Positions 25,412 to 34,449 of a stretch of DNA of 64,000 nt are shown here, one piece after another. Source of the stretch: Mesorhizobium sp. J8 (GTDB taxonomy: Bacteria; Pseudomonadota; Alphaproteobacteria; Rhizobiales; Rhizobiaceae); NCBI RefSeq assembly GCF_016591715.1, contig NZ_AP024109.1:5580001-5644000 (forward strand), written 5' to 3'. A program made the position numbers and the translations under genes. The notes below the pieces were generated by a model. That model made no database searches, was not told the DNA's origin, and saw only the letters and a list, made by a program, of their open reading frames with translations. The first letter of the stretch is position 1. Every line of letters starts with the position of its first letter.

Positions 25412-26180
25412 GCGTCACGTCACTTTCCAAAGGGATGGCGCCGTCGGCATCGTCACGCTGCGCCGGCCGGAGAAATTCAACGCGCTCGACATTCGGATGC
25501 TGCGCGCGCTCGAAACGGCACTCGACAAAGCCGAACTGGCCGAGGGCGTTCGCGCCGTGCTGATCCGCGGCGAAGGCAAGGGCTTCTGCGCCGGCGGCGA
25601 CGTCGAGGCCTGGGGCGCGATGAGCGCCGCCGACTTCCAGGTGCAGTGGGTGCGCTACGGCCACCGCGTCTTCGACCGGCTGGCGCGGCTCAGGCAACCG
25701 ACCATCGCCGTGCTGTCCGGCCACGCGCTGGGCGGTGGGCTGGAACTGGCCGCGGCTTGCGACTTCCGCGTCGCCGAAGCCCAGATAAAACTCGGCTTTC
25801 CCGAAACCTCGATCGGCGTCGTTCCCGGATGGTCGGGCACGCAGCGCGCCGTGCGCCGCTTCGGTGCACAGATCGTGCGCCGGATGGCGATTGGCGGCGA
25901 GATTTTCCTGGCAGCCGACGCGCTCGCGCACGGCATCGTCGACCGGCTGGTCGAAACGGGCAAGGCTTTCGACGAAGCCAAGGCGTGGGCCGAGAAGATC
26001 GCCGAACGCGGCCCGCTGGCGACGGAGGCCGCCAAGCTGATGATCGGCGTTGCCGAGGGCGAGGAAGACGCCGCCGCCGTGGAAGCGCTGGCCAGCGGTT
26101 TCATCGCGCTGACAGGCGACCTCAAAGCCGGCGTCGGCGCTTTCAAGACCAAGCAGAAGCCGGCCTTTTCGAGATCCTAG
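25404..26180 (+). CDS. enoyl-CoA hydratase/isomerase family protein
   Basis: A 258-residue crotonase-fold enzyme. The CoA-binding and oxyanion-hole segments are GKGFCAGGDVEAWG and GHALGGGLELAAACD, and both catalytic glutamates of hydratases appear conserved (GGGLELA and FPETSIGVVPG). It likely hydrates or isomerises the CoA ester made by the preceding transferase. The ATG at 25404 has CGGAGG upstream; more upstream codons lie in the previous gene. Confidence 0.9.
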
Positions 26181-26187
26181 AGAAGAC

Positions 26188-27702
26188 ATGATGAACGCAC
26201 CGCTCAACATTGCCATGCCGGCCGAGGCGTCCCGAGCGCCGCAGGCTTACAAGCTTTTGATCGACGGCCGGCATGTCGATGCCCGTGACGGCCGCAGCAT
26301 CGAGCGCGCCAGTCCCGGCCACGGCTTCATCGTCTCCCGCTATGCGCAGGCGGGCGCGGCGGAGGTCGAGGCGGCGGTGCAGGCTGCGCACAAGGCGTTC
26401 GAGACCGGCCCATGGCCGCGCATGAAGGCGTCGGAACGCGCCGCGGTGCTGCTCAAGGCGGCCGACCTGATCGAGACGCGACTGGAAGAGATCGCCCGCC
26501 TCGACGCGTTGGAATCCGGCAAGCCGATCGCCCAGGCGCGCGGCGAGATCGGCGGCGCGATCGACATCTGGCGCTATGCCGCCTCGCTTGCCCGCACGCT
26601 CCATGGCGAAAGCTACGCCAATCTCGGCGACGATATGCTGGGCGTCGTGCTGCGCGAGCCGATCGGCGTCGTCTCGATCATCACGCCGTGGAATTTTCCT
26701 TTCCTGATCGTCAGCCAGAAGCTGCCTTTCGCGCTTGCCGCCGGCTGCACGGCGGTGGTCAAGCCGAGCGAGATGACCTCGGCCTCGACCTTCGTGCTCG
26801 GCGACATCCTGCTGGAAGCCGGATTGCCGGCCGGTGTCGTCAACATGCTCGCCGGCTACGGCGCCGATGTCGGCGCGCCGATGGTCAGCCATCCGCTGGT
26901 CGAGATGGTGTCCTTCACCGGCTCGACCCGCGTCGGCAAGACAACGATGGCCGCTGCCTCGAACTCCTTGAAGAAGGTCTCGATGGAGCTCGGCGGCAAG
27001 AACGGCCAGATCATCTTCCCCGACGCCGATCTCGAAGCGGCGGCGGACGCCGCGGTGTTCGGCGGCTTCTTCAACGCCGGCGAATGCTGCAATGCGGGCA
27101 GCCGCCTGATCGTGCACGAGGCGATCGCGGACGACTTCCTGAACGCCGTCAAGGCACTGTCCCAGAAGGTCCGCGTCGGCGATCCGCTCGATGACCGCAC
27201 CAAGGTAGGCGCGATGATCTCGACCGAGCATATGGAAAAGGTAGCCGGCTATGTAACGGCTGCGAAAACCGATGGCGGCAACGTTTTCGCCGGCGGCGCG
27301 CGGCTTCCATCCAATGCCGGCCAATATCTCGATCCGACCATCATCCGCAACGTTACAGAGGATATGGCGATCGCGCGCGAGGAAGTGTTCGGGCCGGTGC
27401 TGTCCGTGCTCACTTTTGAAACGATTGAAAAGGCATTGCACATTGCCAACAACACGCCCTATGGTCTGTCTGCAGGGGTGTGGAGCGCCAGCATCGACAC
27501 ATGCATGTCGGTGGCGCGCGGTGTGCGTTCGGGGACGGTTTGGGTGAATACGTTCATGGAAGGTTATCCCGAACTGCCCTTCGGCGGCTACAAGCAGTCC
27601 GGTCTGGGACGCGAACTCGGCAAACGCGCGGTCGAGGACTATACCGAGGAAAAGACTATCCAGTTTCATCGCGGCCAGCGCACCGGTTGGTGGCTCGGCT
27701 GA
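26188..27702 (+). CDS. NAD(P)-dependent aldehyde dehydrogenase
   Basis: A 504-residue ALDH-superfamily enzyme. Landmarks are TPWNFPF, KPSEMTSAS, the general base in SMELGGKN and the nucleophile Cys in NAGECCNAGSR, then EEVFGPVLSV. The sequence type resembles betaine-, lactaldehyde- or gamma-aminobutyraldehyde-type dehydrogenases, which cannot be told apart here. It lies 7 bp after the enoyl-CoA hydratase gene and 57 bp before the transporter genes, so it probably oxidises an aldehyde intermediate of the imported compound. Confidence 0.92.
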   Translation: MMNAPLNIAMPAEASRAPQAYKLLIDGRHVDARDGRSIERASPGHGFIVSRYAQAGAAEVEAAVQAAHKAFETGPWPRMKASERAAVLLKAADLIETRLEEIARLDALESGKPIAQARGEIGGAIDIWRYAASLARTLHGESYANLGDDMLGVVLREPIGVVSIITPWNFPFLIVSQKLPFALAAGCTAVVKPSEMTSASTFVLGDILLEAGLPAGVVNMLAGYGADVGAPMVSHPLVEMVSFTGSTRVGKTTMAAASNSLKKVSMELGGKNGQIIFPDADLEAAADAAVFGGFFNAGECCNAGSRLIVHEAIADDFLNAVKALSQKVRVGDPLDDRTKVGAMISTEHMEKVAGYVTAAKTDGGNVFAGGARLPSNAGQYLDPTIIRNVTEDMAIAREEVFGPVLSVLTFETIEKALHIANNTPYGLSAGVWSASIDTCMSVARGVRSGTVWVNTFMEGYPELPFGGYKQSGLGRELGKRAVEDYTEEKTIQFHRGQRTGWWLG

Positions 27703-27759
27703 GTTGGGAGACGCCGGCGGACACCGCCGGTTATGTGTATGCAACAAGGGAGGTAGTAC

Positions 27760-29013
27760 ATGTTGCGCAAATTGCTTATCGGAACGGCACTTGCGACGAG
27801 CTTTGCGTTCTCGGCGCATGCCGCGGACGTCAAGGAAGTGCAGATGCTGCATTGGTGGACGTCGGGCGGCGAGGCAGCTGCTCTGAACGTGCTGAAGCAG
27901 GATCTCGCCAAAGAAGGCTATGCCTGGAAGGACGTGCCGGTGGCCGGTGGCGGCGGCGACGCCGCCATGACCGCGCTGAAGGCTATGGTCGCGGCCGGCA
28001 ACTACCCGACCGCCTCGCAGATGCTCGGCTACACCGTGCTCGACTATGCCGCCGCCGGCGTCATGGGCGACCTGACCGAGACCGCCAAGAAGGAAGGCTG
28101 GGACAAGTCGGTTCCGGCTGCCCTGCAGAAGTTCTCCGTCTATGACGGCAAGTGGGTCGCCGCTCCGGTCAACGTCCACTCCGTCAACTGGCTGTGGATC
28201 AACAAGGCGGTGATGGACAAGATCGGCGGCACCGAGCCGAAGACTTTCGACGACTTCGTGGCGTTGCTCGACAAAGCCAAGGCTGCCGGCGTCATCCCGC
28301 TCGCGCTGGGCGGCCAGAACTGGCAGGAAGCCACCATGTTCGACTCCGTCGTTCTGTCGACCGGCGGGCCGGAATTCTACAAGAAGGCGATGAACGACCT
28401 CGATGAAGAGTCGCTCAAGTCCGACACGATGAAGAAGTCGTTCGACAATCTCGCCAAGCTCGTCACCTATGTCGATCCGAATTTCTCGGGCCGCGATTGG
28501 AACCTCGCCACCGCCATGGTCATCAAGGGCGACGCGCTGGTTCAGGTCATGGGCGACTGGGCCAAGGGCGAATTCCACGCCGCCAACAAGACCCCGGGCA
28601 CCGACTTCCTCTGCTACCGCTTCCCGGGCACCGACGGTTCGGTGATCTACAACTCCGACATGTTCGGCATGTTCAACGTGCCGGAGGACCGCAAGGCCGC
28701 CCAGGTGGCACTCGCCACCGCCACCCTGTCGAAGAGCTTCCAGTCGGCCTTCAACGTGGTGAAGGGTTCGGTTCCGGCCCGCACCGACGTGCCTGACACG
28801 GATTTCGACGCCTGCGGCAAGAAGGGCATCGCCGACCTGAAGAAGGCCAACGAAGGCGGCACGCTGTTCGGCTCGCTGGCGCAGGGCTATGGCGCCCCGC
28901 CAGCCGTCGCCAACGCCTACAAGGATGTCGTGTCGAAGTTCGTCCACGGTCAGATCAAGACCTCCGACGAGGCCGTGACCGAACTGGTCAAGGCGATCGA
29001 CGACGCCAAGTAA
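27760..29013 (+). CDS. sugar ABC transporter substrate-binding protein (CUT1)
   Basis: A 417-residue periplasmic binding protein. The signal peptide [21 protein letters not shown] is followed by [21 protein letters not shown], the start typical of glucose/mannose-type (GtsA-like) binding proteins. SBP_bac family features continue to the end. The ATG has GGGAGG 7 nt upstream. It heads a four-gene importer, and a strong hairpin after its stop may keep its mRNA level above that of the permeases. Confidence 0.92.
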   Translation: MLRKLLIGTALATSFAFSAHAADVKEVQMLHWWTSGGEAAALNVLKQDLAKEGYAWKDVPVAGGGGDAAMTALKAMVAAGNYPTASQMLGYTVLDYAAAGVMGDLTETAKKEGWDKSVPAALQKFSVYDGKWVAAPVNVHSVNWLWINKAVMDKIGGTEPKTFDDFVALLDKAKAAGVIPLALGGQNWQEATMFDSVVLSTGGPEFYKKAMNDLDEESLKSDTMKKSFDNLAKLVTYVDPNFSGRDWNLATAMVIKGDALVQVMGDWAKGEFHAANKTPGTDFLCYRFPGTDGSVIYNSDMFGMFNVPEDRKAAQVALATATLSKSFQSAFNVVKGSVPARTDVPDTDFDACGKKGIADLKKANEGGTLFGSLAQGYGAPPAVANAYKDVVSKFVHGQIKTSDEAVTELVKAIDDAK

Positions 29014-29030
29014 GGTTCGCTTGAACCAAC

Positions 29031-29054
29031 CCTCCCCCGCTTCGGCGGGGGAGG
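29031..29054 (+). promoter_or_regulatory. intercistronic UUCG stem-loop
   Basis: A perfect 10-bp stem, CCTCCCCCGC / GCGGGGGAGG, closed by a TTCG tetraloop, starts 18 bp after the binding-protein stop. It has no T-tract. Hairpins at this place between binding-protein and permease genes are known to protect the upstream mRNA (as in malE-malF) or to cut read-through. Confidence 0.75.
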
Positions 29055-29138
29055 TTCTCCTGTCGACAAAAGGTGTGGGACAACCCTGGTGCGTTCTGGC
29101 GCCGGGCGGTTTCCGACCAACCGGAACTGGATGAGCCG

Positions 29139-30098
29139 ATGAGCACAGTTGCCGAAACCGAGATCAAGCTGACGCCGGAGCACGACGCCCGTCCCGGCGC
29201 GACGGTCCGTTCGCGGTTGCAGGATCTGTTGCCGAAGATCGTTCTGGCGCCAAGCTTCGCGGCGACGATCGTCTTCGTCTACGGCTTCATCCTGTGGACG
29301 ATCTATCTGTCCTTCACCAATTCAAAGACCTTCCCGTCCTATGACATCACCGGCGCCCGCGCCTATCAGCGGCTGTGGCGCTGGACCTTCGAGAGCGACC
29401 CGCCGTCGAGCTGGTACACCTCCATCACCAATATGGGCATCTTCGGCTTCCTCTATATCCTGATCTGCCTGGCGCTCGGCCTGTTCCTGGCCATCCTGCT
29501 CGACCAGAAGATCCGTGGTGAAGGCGTCTTGAGGCCGATCTACCTCTACCCGATGGCGCTTTCCTTCATCGTCACCGGCGTCGCGTGGAAATGGTTCCTC
29601 GATCCGGGCCTCGGGCTGGAGCAGACGCTGCATCAATGGGGCTGGACGAGCTTCCATTTCGACTGGATCAAGAACAAGGATTTCGTCATCTACACGGTGG
29701 TGATCGCAGGCGTCTGGCAGGCTTCCGGCTTCATCATGGCGATGTTCCTTGCCGGCCTTCGCGGTATCGACGGCGAGATCATGAAGGCGGCGCAGATCGA
29801 CGGCGCGTCCACCTTCCAGCTCTACCGCCGCATCGTCATTCCGCTGCTGCGGCCCGTGTTCCTGTCGGCCTTCATCGTGCTCGCGCATCTGGCCATCAAG
29901 TCCTACGACCTGGTGGTGGCGCTGACCAGCGGCGGACCCGGCGGCTCGGCCTGGCTGCCGTCGAACTTCATGTACGAGTTCACCTTCAAGCGCAATGAGA
30001 TGGCGGTCGGCTCGGCCAGTGCGGTGATCATGCTGATGACGCTGACCGCGATCATCGTGCCTTACCTCTATTCCGAGCTCAGGGAGAAGCCGCGATGA
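29139..30098 (+). CDS. sugar ABC transporter permease, MalF-like
   Basis: A 319-residue inner-membrane permease with about six helices (first at FAATIVFVYGFILWTIYLSF). The EAA-type loop that contacts the ATPase is EIMKAAQIDGASTFQLYRRIVIP. The ATG at 29139 (MSTVAETEIK) was chosen; an in-frame ATG at 29073 lies too close to the hairpin and gives a non-conserved leader. It overlaps the second permease by 4 bp (ATGA). Confidence 0.93.
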   Translation: MSTVAETEIKLTPEHDARPGATVRSRLQDLLPKIVLAPSFAATIVFVYGFILWTIYLSFTNSKTFPSYDITGARAYQRLWRWTFESDPPSSWYTSITNMGIFGFLYILICLALGLFLAILLDQKIRGEGVLRPIYLYPMALSFIVTGVAWKWFLDPGLGLEQTLHQWGWTSFHFDWIKNKDFVIYTVVIAGVWQASGFIMAMFLAGLRGIDGEIMKAAQIDGASTFQLYRRIVIPLLRPVFLSAFIVLAHLAIKSYDLVVALTSGGPGGSAWLPSNFMYEFTFKRNEMAVGSASAVIMLMTLTAIIVPYLYSELREKPR

Positions 30099-31039
30099 GC
30101 ACTGTTGCCTCGCCCGCCCGTCCGGCTTCGAGCGGCATGAGTGCCAGGACGATCAATCGCATCGTGATCTACGGCCTGCTCGCGCTGTTCGCGGTCTTCT
30201 ACCTGATGCCGCTCTTCGTCATGCTGGTCACCTCGTTCAAGACCATGGACGAGATCCAGAACGGCAACATGCTGGCGCTGCCGCAGTCGCCGACCATCGA
30301 GCCCTGGTTCAAGGCCTGGGGCCAGACTTGCGTCGGCCTCACCTGCGCCGGTATCAAGGGCTATTTCTGGAACTCCATCAAGATGGTGGTGCCGGCGGTG
30401 CTGATCTCGACGTTGCTCGGCGCCCTCAACGGCTACGTGCTGACCAAATGGCGCTTCCGCGGCCACACGCTGGTCTTCGCCATGATGCTGTTCGCCTGCT
30501 TCATCCCGTTCCAGTCGGTGCTGTTGCCGATGGCGACCATCCTCGGCAGCCTCGGCCGCTTCGGCGCCACCCTGCAGAACGCGACGGGCTTCAATTTCGG
30601 CCTCGGCAATTCGACGGTGAACCTGGTCTTCGTCCACGTGGTTTACGGCCTCGGCTTCACCACCTTGTTCTTCCGCAACTATTACGAGGCCTTCCCGACC
30701 GAACTGGTGAAGGCGGCGCAGGTCGACGGCGCGTCCTTCTTCCAGATTTTCCGTCGCATCATGCTGCCGAACTCGATGCCGATCTTCGTCGTCACCGTCA
30801 TCTACCAGTTCACCAACATCTGGAACGACTTCCTGTTCGCCTCCGCTTACGCGGGCACGGGCGACGTCATGCCGATGACCGTAGCGCTGAACAATGTCGT
30901 CAACACCTCGACCGGCGTCGTCGAATACAACGTCAACATGGCGGCGGCGATGATCGCCGCGCTCCCAACCCTGATCGTCTATGTCGTCGCCGGCCGCTAC
31001 TTCGTGCGCGGGCTGATGGCCGGCGCGGTCAAGGGCTGA
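30095..31039 (+). CDS. sugar ABC transporter permease, MalG-like
   Basis: A 314-residue second permease with six predicted helices. The EAA loop reads LVKAAQVDGASFFQIFRRIMLP, pairing with the preceding gene's loop for ATPase docking. A short insertion with two cysteines (QTCVGLTCAGIKG) lies in the first periplasmic loop, a trait of the glucose/mannose type of importer. Coupled to the upstream permease by an ATGA overlap. Confidence 0.93.
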   Translation: MSTVASPARPASSGMSARTINRIVIYGLLALFAVFYLMPLFVMLVTSFKTMDEIQNGNMLALPQSPTIEPWFKAWGQTCVGLTCAGIKGYFWNSIKMVVPAVLISTLLGALNGYVLTKWRFRGHTLVFAMMLFACFIPFQSVLLPMATILGSLGRFGATLQNATGFNFGLGNSTVNLVFVHVVYGLGFTTLFFRNYYEAFPTELVKAAQVDGASFFQIFRRIMLPNSMPIFVVTVIYQFTNIWNDFLFASAYAGTGDVMPMTVALNNVVNTSTGVVEYNVNMAAAMIAALPTLIVYVVAGRYFVRGLMAGAVKG

Positions 31040-31061
31040 CCCTTTCTTAAAGGAACCGACC

Positions 31062-32177
31062 ATGGCTTTTCTGGAAATTGATGGGCTGAAGAAGCGCTTC
31101 GGGAATGTCGAGATCCTGAAGGGCATCAATGTCGAGCTCGACAAGGGCGGCTTCCTGGTGCTGGTCGGCCCGTCCGGCTGCGGCAAGTCCACGCTGCTCA
31201 ACACCATCGCCGGCCTGGAGCAGATCACCGAGGGCGAGATCCGCGTCGACGGCCGCGCCATCAACGATCTGCACCCTTCGAAGCGCGATATCGCCATGGT
31301 CTTCCAGAGCTACGCGCTTTATCCGAACATGACGGTTGCCGGCAACATTGCCTTCGGCATGGAGATGCGCGGCGTGCCGGCGGCGGAGCGCCAGGCGGCG
31401 ATCGACAAGGTCGCCAAGATCCTGCAGATCGGCCACCTGCTCAACCGCAAGCCCAGCCAGCTCTCCGGCGGCCAGCGGCAGCGCGTCGCCATGGGCCGGG
31501 CGCTGGTGCGCGACCCGAAGCTCTTTTTGTTCGACGAGCCGCTCTCGAACCTCGACGCCAAGCTGCGCGTCGACATGCGCATCGAGATCAAGCGCCTGCA
31601 TGCAACCACCGGCACGACGATCGTCTATGTCACGCACGACCAGATCGAGGCGATGACGCTGGCGACCAAGATCGCCGTGATGCGCGACGGCGAAGTGCAG
31701 CAATTCGGCACGCCGGCCGAGATCTACAACAACCCGACCAACATCTTCGTCGCCGACTTCATGGGCTCGCCGGCGATGAACCTGATCCCGGCCAAGATCG
31801 ACGCCAATGGCAGCGGGCTGTCGGTGGTGCTGGACCGCGAAGCGCGCCAGCCGATCGTGCTGCCGATGCCCGGCGCGCCTGCCGGCCTTTCGGCCTTCAA
31901 GGACAAGCAGGTGATCTTCGGCGTGCGTCCCGAGGCGCTGACCGACCCGGAAGGCGCCGAGCGCAACGGTTCGAACATTGCCACCGCCGACTGCCACATC
32001 GAAGTGGTGGAGCCGGCCGGCTCCGACACCTTCGCCGTCACCAATCTCGGCGGCAAGGGCGTGGTGGCTCGGCTCAGGGCCGATGCCAGGATCCAGCCCG
32101 GCACCAGCACGCCATTGGCCTTCAACCTCAGCAAGGCGGTGTTCTTCGACCCGGCGACCGAGAAGCGCATTCTTTAA
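31062..32177 (+). CDS. sugar ABC transporter ATP-binding protein, UgpC/MalK-like
   Basis: A 371-residue ATPase. Walker A is GPSGCGKSTLL, the signature LSGGQRQRVAMGRA, Walker B LFLFDEPLSNLDAKLR, and the switch His is in YVTHDQIEAM. A C-terminal TOBE/OB regulatory domain extends from about residue 240. It energises the import of the sugar bound by the protein at 27760. It follows the permease by 22 bp with AAGGAACC upstream of its ATG. Confidence 0.95.
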   Translation: MAFLEIDGLKKRFGNVEILKGINVELDKGGFLVLVGPSGCGKSTLLNTIAGLEQITEGEIRVDGRAINDLHPSKRDIAMVFQSYALYPNMTVAGNIAFGMEMRGVPAAERQAAIDKVAKILQIGHLLNRKPSQLSGGQRQRVAMGRALVRDPKLFLFDEPLSNLDAKLRVDMRIEIKRLHATTGTTIVYVTHDQIEAMTLATKIAVMRDGEVQQFGTPAEIYNNPTNIFVADFMGSPAMNLIPAKIDANGSGLSVVLDREARQPIVLPMPGAPAGLSAFKDKQVIFGVRPEALTDPEGAERNGSNIATADCHIEVVEPAGSDTFAVTNLGGKGVVARLRADARIQPGTSTPLAFNLSKAVFFDPATEKRIL

Positions 32178-32182
32178 ACGCC

Positions 32183-33685
32183 ATGGCAAACCCGGATATC
32201 GTCATCATCGGCTCCGGCATCGGCGGCGCCACGATCGCCTCCGGCTTGGCCGGCAGCGGCGCCTCGATCCTCATCCTGGAGCGCGGCGAGCCGCTGCCCG
32301 CGACGCCGCATGCGCGCTCGACGCGTTCGATCTTCATCGACGAGCACTACAGGCCGAAGGAGATGTGGCGCGAGGCCGGCGGCGCTGCCTTCAACCCCGG
32401 CAATTACTATTATGTCGGCGGCAATTCGAAGTTCTTCGGCGCGGTCCTGATCCGCTACCGCGAGGAGGATTTTTCCGAGCTCGAGCATTTCGGCGGCGTA
32501 TCGCCAGCCTGGCCGTTTTCCTATGACGAATTCGAACCTTGGTATTCCAAGGCCGAGCAGCTCTTTCGCGTTCGCGGCACGCTCGGCGAGGACCCAACCG
32601 AACCGTTCCATTCGATCCCCTACGCCTTCAAGCCGGTGCCGGACGAGCCACCGATCGCGCGCGCCCGCGCCGAGCTCAAAGCCCTCGGTTTGCATCCCGC
32701 CTCGCTGCCGCTCGGCGTCGACATCGAGGCATGGCTTAAAGAGGGCAAGACGGGTTGGGATGCGTTCCCCAACACTGGCCAGGGCAAGATCGACGCCCAG
32801 ACCGGCCCGCTGACGGCGGCGCTCACCGACAGGAACATCCGCCTTGAAACCGGCTCCCATGTCGACTGGCTCGAGACCGCACCGGACGGCAAGACGATCG
32901 CCGCCATCCACTACACGCAAGATGGCGCGCCAAAGACGCTGTCGCCGAAGCTCGTCATCCTGTCGGCCGGCGCGATCAACTCGGCCGCGATCCTGCTGCG
33001 ATCGCCTAGCACGAATGGCAAAGGACTCGCCAACAGCTCCGACCAGGTCGGTCGCAATTTCATGAACCACAATTCGAGCGCGATGCTGGCGATCGACCCG
33101 CGACGCCGCAATACATCCGTCTACCAGAAGACGCTGATGCTCAACGACTACTATCTGTCCGACGGCAAAGGCGGCAAGCCGCTCGGCAACGTGCAGTTGC
33201 TCGGCAAGATCGACGGCAACATGCTCAAGGCCAATGTGAGGACGATGCCGAAATTCGTGCTCGACTTCATGGCCGGCCACGCCGTCGACTGGTACCTGAT
33301 GTGCGAGGACCTGCCCGATCCCGAAAGCCGCATCATGGTCGACGGCAAGGAGATCGTCATGCAGTGGCGGCGTTCCAACATGCAGTCGCTGGAAGGCCTG
33401 ACCAAGGTCATGCGCGAGAACCTGCGCGCCTGCGGCTATCCGATCGTGCTGTCGCGCCCCTTCGACAAGCGCACGCCCTCGCACCAGTGCGGCACGGTCA
33501 AGATGGGCAATGATCCGGCCACCTCGCCGCTCGATCCATTCTGCCGGGCCTGGGATCACCGGAACCTGTTCGTCGTCGACGGCGGCTTCCTGCCGACCTC
33601 CGCCGCGGTCAATCCGGCGCTGTCGATCGCGGCACAAGCGCTGCGCGTGGCGGACTACATCCGCAAGACGGAGCTTGCCGTATGA
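32183..33685 (+). CDS. GMC-family FAD-dependent oxidoreductase (pyranose/gluconate-type)
   Basis: A 500-residue flavoprotein. The FAD motif is IIGSGIGGATIASGLAGSG, and GGNSKFFGAVLIRYREEDF follows. The C-terminal active-site pair is His in THQCGTVKMG region (HQCGT) and Asn in SAAVNPALSIAAQAL. This His/Asn pair and the sequence type place it closer to sugar or sugar-acid GMC dehydrogenases than to choline dehydrogenase. No signal peptide or Tat motif is seen, so it is probably cytoplasmic. It starts 5 bp after the ATPase gene and overlaps the SDR gene by 4 bp. Confidence 0.88.
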   Translation: MANPDIVIIGSGIGGATIASGLAGSGASILILERGEPLPATPHARSTRSIFIDEHYRPKEMWREAGGAAFNPGNYYYVGGNSKFFGAVLIRYREEDFSELEHFGGVSPAWPFSYDEFEPWYSKAEQLFRVRGTLGEDPTEPFHSIPYAFKPVPDEPPIARARAELKALGLHPASLPLGVDIEAWLKEGKTGWDAFPNTGQGKIDAQTGPLTAALTDRNIRLETGSHVDWLETAPDGKTIAAIHYTQDGAPKTLSPKLVILSAGAINSAAILLRSPSTNGKGLANSSDQVGRNFMNHNSSAMLAIDPRRRNTSVYQKTLMLNDYYLSDGKGGKPLGNVQLLGKIDGNMLKANVRTMPKFVLDFMAGHAVDWYLMCEDLPDPESRIMVDGKEIVMQWRRSNMQSLEGLTKVMRENLRACGYPIVLSRPFDKRTPSHQCGTVKMGNDPATSPLDPFCRAWDHRNLFVVDGGFLPTSAAVNPALSIAAQALRVADYIRKTELAV

Positions 33686-34443
33686 GCCGCCCGGCAGCCA
33701 TCGTCACCGGCGGCGCGCGCGGCATAGGGCTTGCCTGCGCCGAGGCACTGGCCGATGCAGGCTTCGACATTCTCATCGCCGATCTCGCCGGGAAACCCGC
33801 CGACGGACTGGCTAAAACGATCACCGGGCGCGGCGCGAAGTTTGCCTATGCCCCCTGCGATATCGCCGATCTCGCCGGCCATTCGAAACTTGTCGAAGCG
33901 GTCGTAGATGCCTTCGGCCGCATCGATTGCCTGGTCAACAATGCCGGCGTCGGCGCCGTGGTGCGCGGCGATCTTTTGGAATTGAAGCCGGAGAATTTCG
34001 ACCGCGCGCTGGACATCAACTTGCGCGGCACGGTGTTCCTCAGCCAGGCCGTCGCCAAGGCCATGCTGGCGATGCCTGCCGTTTCGACCCGGTCGATCAT
34101 AACCATCACCTCGGTGAGCGCCGCCATGGCTTCGCCGGAACGCGCCGACTACTGCATCTCCAAGGCCGGGCTTTCGATGTGGGTGAAGAACCTGGCGCTG
34201 CGGCTCGCCGCCGACAATATCGGCGTGTTCGAAGTACGGCCGGGCATTATCCGCACCGACATGACCTCCGGCGTTTCGGCCAAATATGACGCGCTTATCG
34301 AAGGCGGGCTGGTACCGGCGAAACGCTGGGGCGAGGCCGCCGATGTCGGTGCCGCGGTCGCCGCGCTTGCCTCTGGAAAATTCGGCTTTTCGACAGGATC
34401 GGTCGTCGATGTCGACGGCGCGCTCTCGGTGCCACGCTTGTGA
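33682..34443 (+). CDS. short-chain dehydrogenase/reductase
   Basis: A 253-residue SDR with the cofactor motif TGGARGIGLA, NNAG in LVNNAGVGAV, Ser in ITITSVSAA and the catalytic Y-x-x-x-K in YCISKAG. FabG-like length and fold, but context points to a sugar- or polyol-derived alcohol or ketone. It is translationally coupled to the preceding GMC gene and followed by a second GMC gene after 6 bp. Confidence 0.92.
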   Translation: MSRPAAIVTGGARGIGLACAEALADAGFDILIADLAGKPADGLAKTITGRGAKFAYAPCDIADLAGHSKLVEAVVDAFGRIDCLVNNAGVGAVVRGDLLELKPENFDRALDINLRGTVFLSQAVAKAMLAMPAVSTRSIITITSVSAAMASPERADYCISKAGLSMWVKNLALRLAADNIGVFEVRPGIIRTDMTSGVSAKYDALIEGGLVPAKRWGEAADVGAAVAALASGKFGFSTGSVVDVDGALSVPRL

Positions 34444-34449
34444 GGAACA

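Noticed and set aside
26143..28947. A 934-codon antisense open frame across the ALDH and binding-protein genes.
   Set aside because: Both sense genes are clear family members; the antisense product is compositionally biased and spans two unrelated genes.
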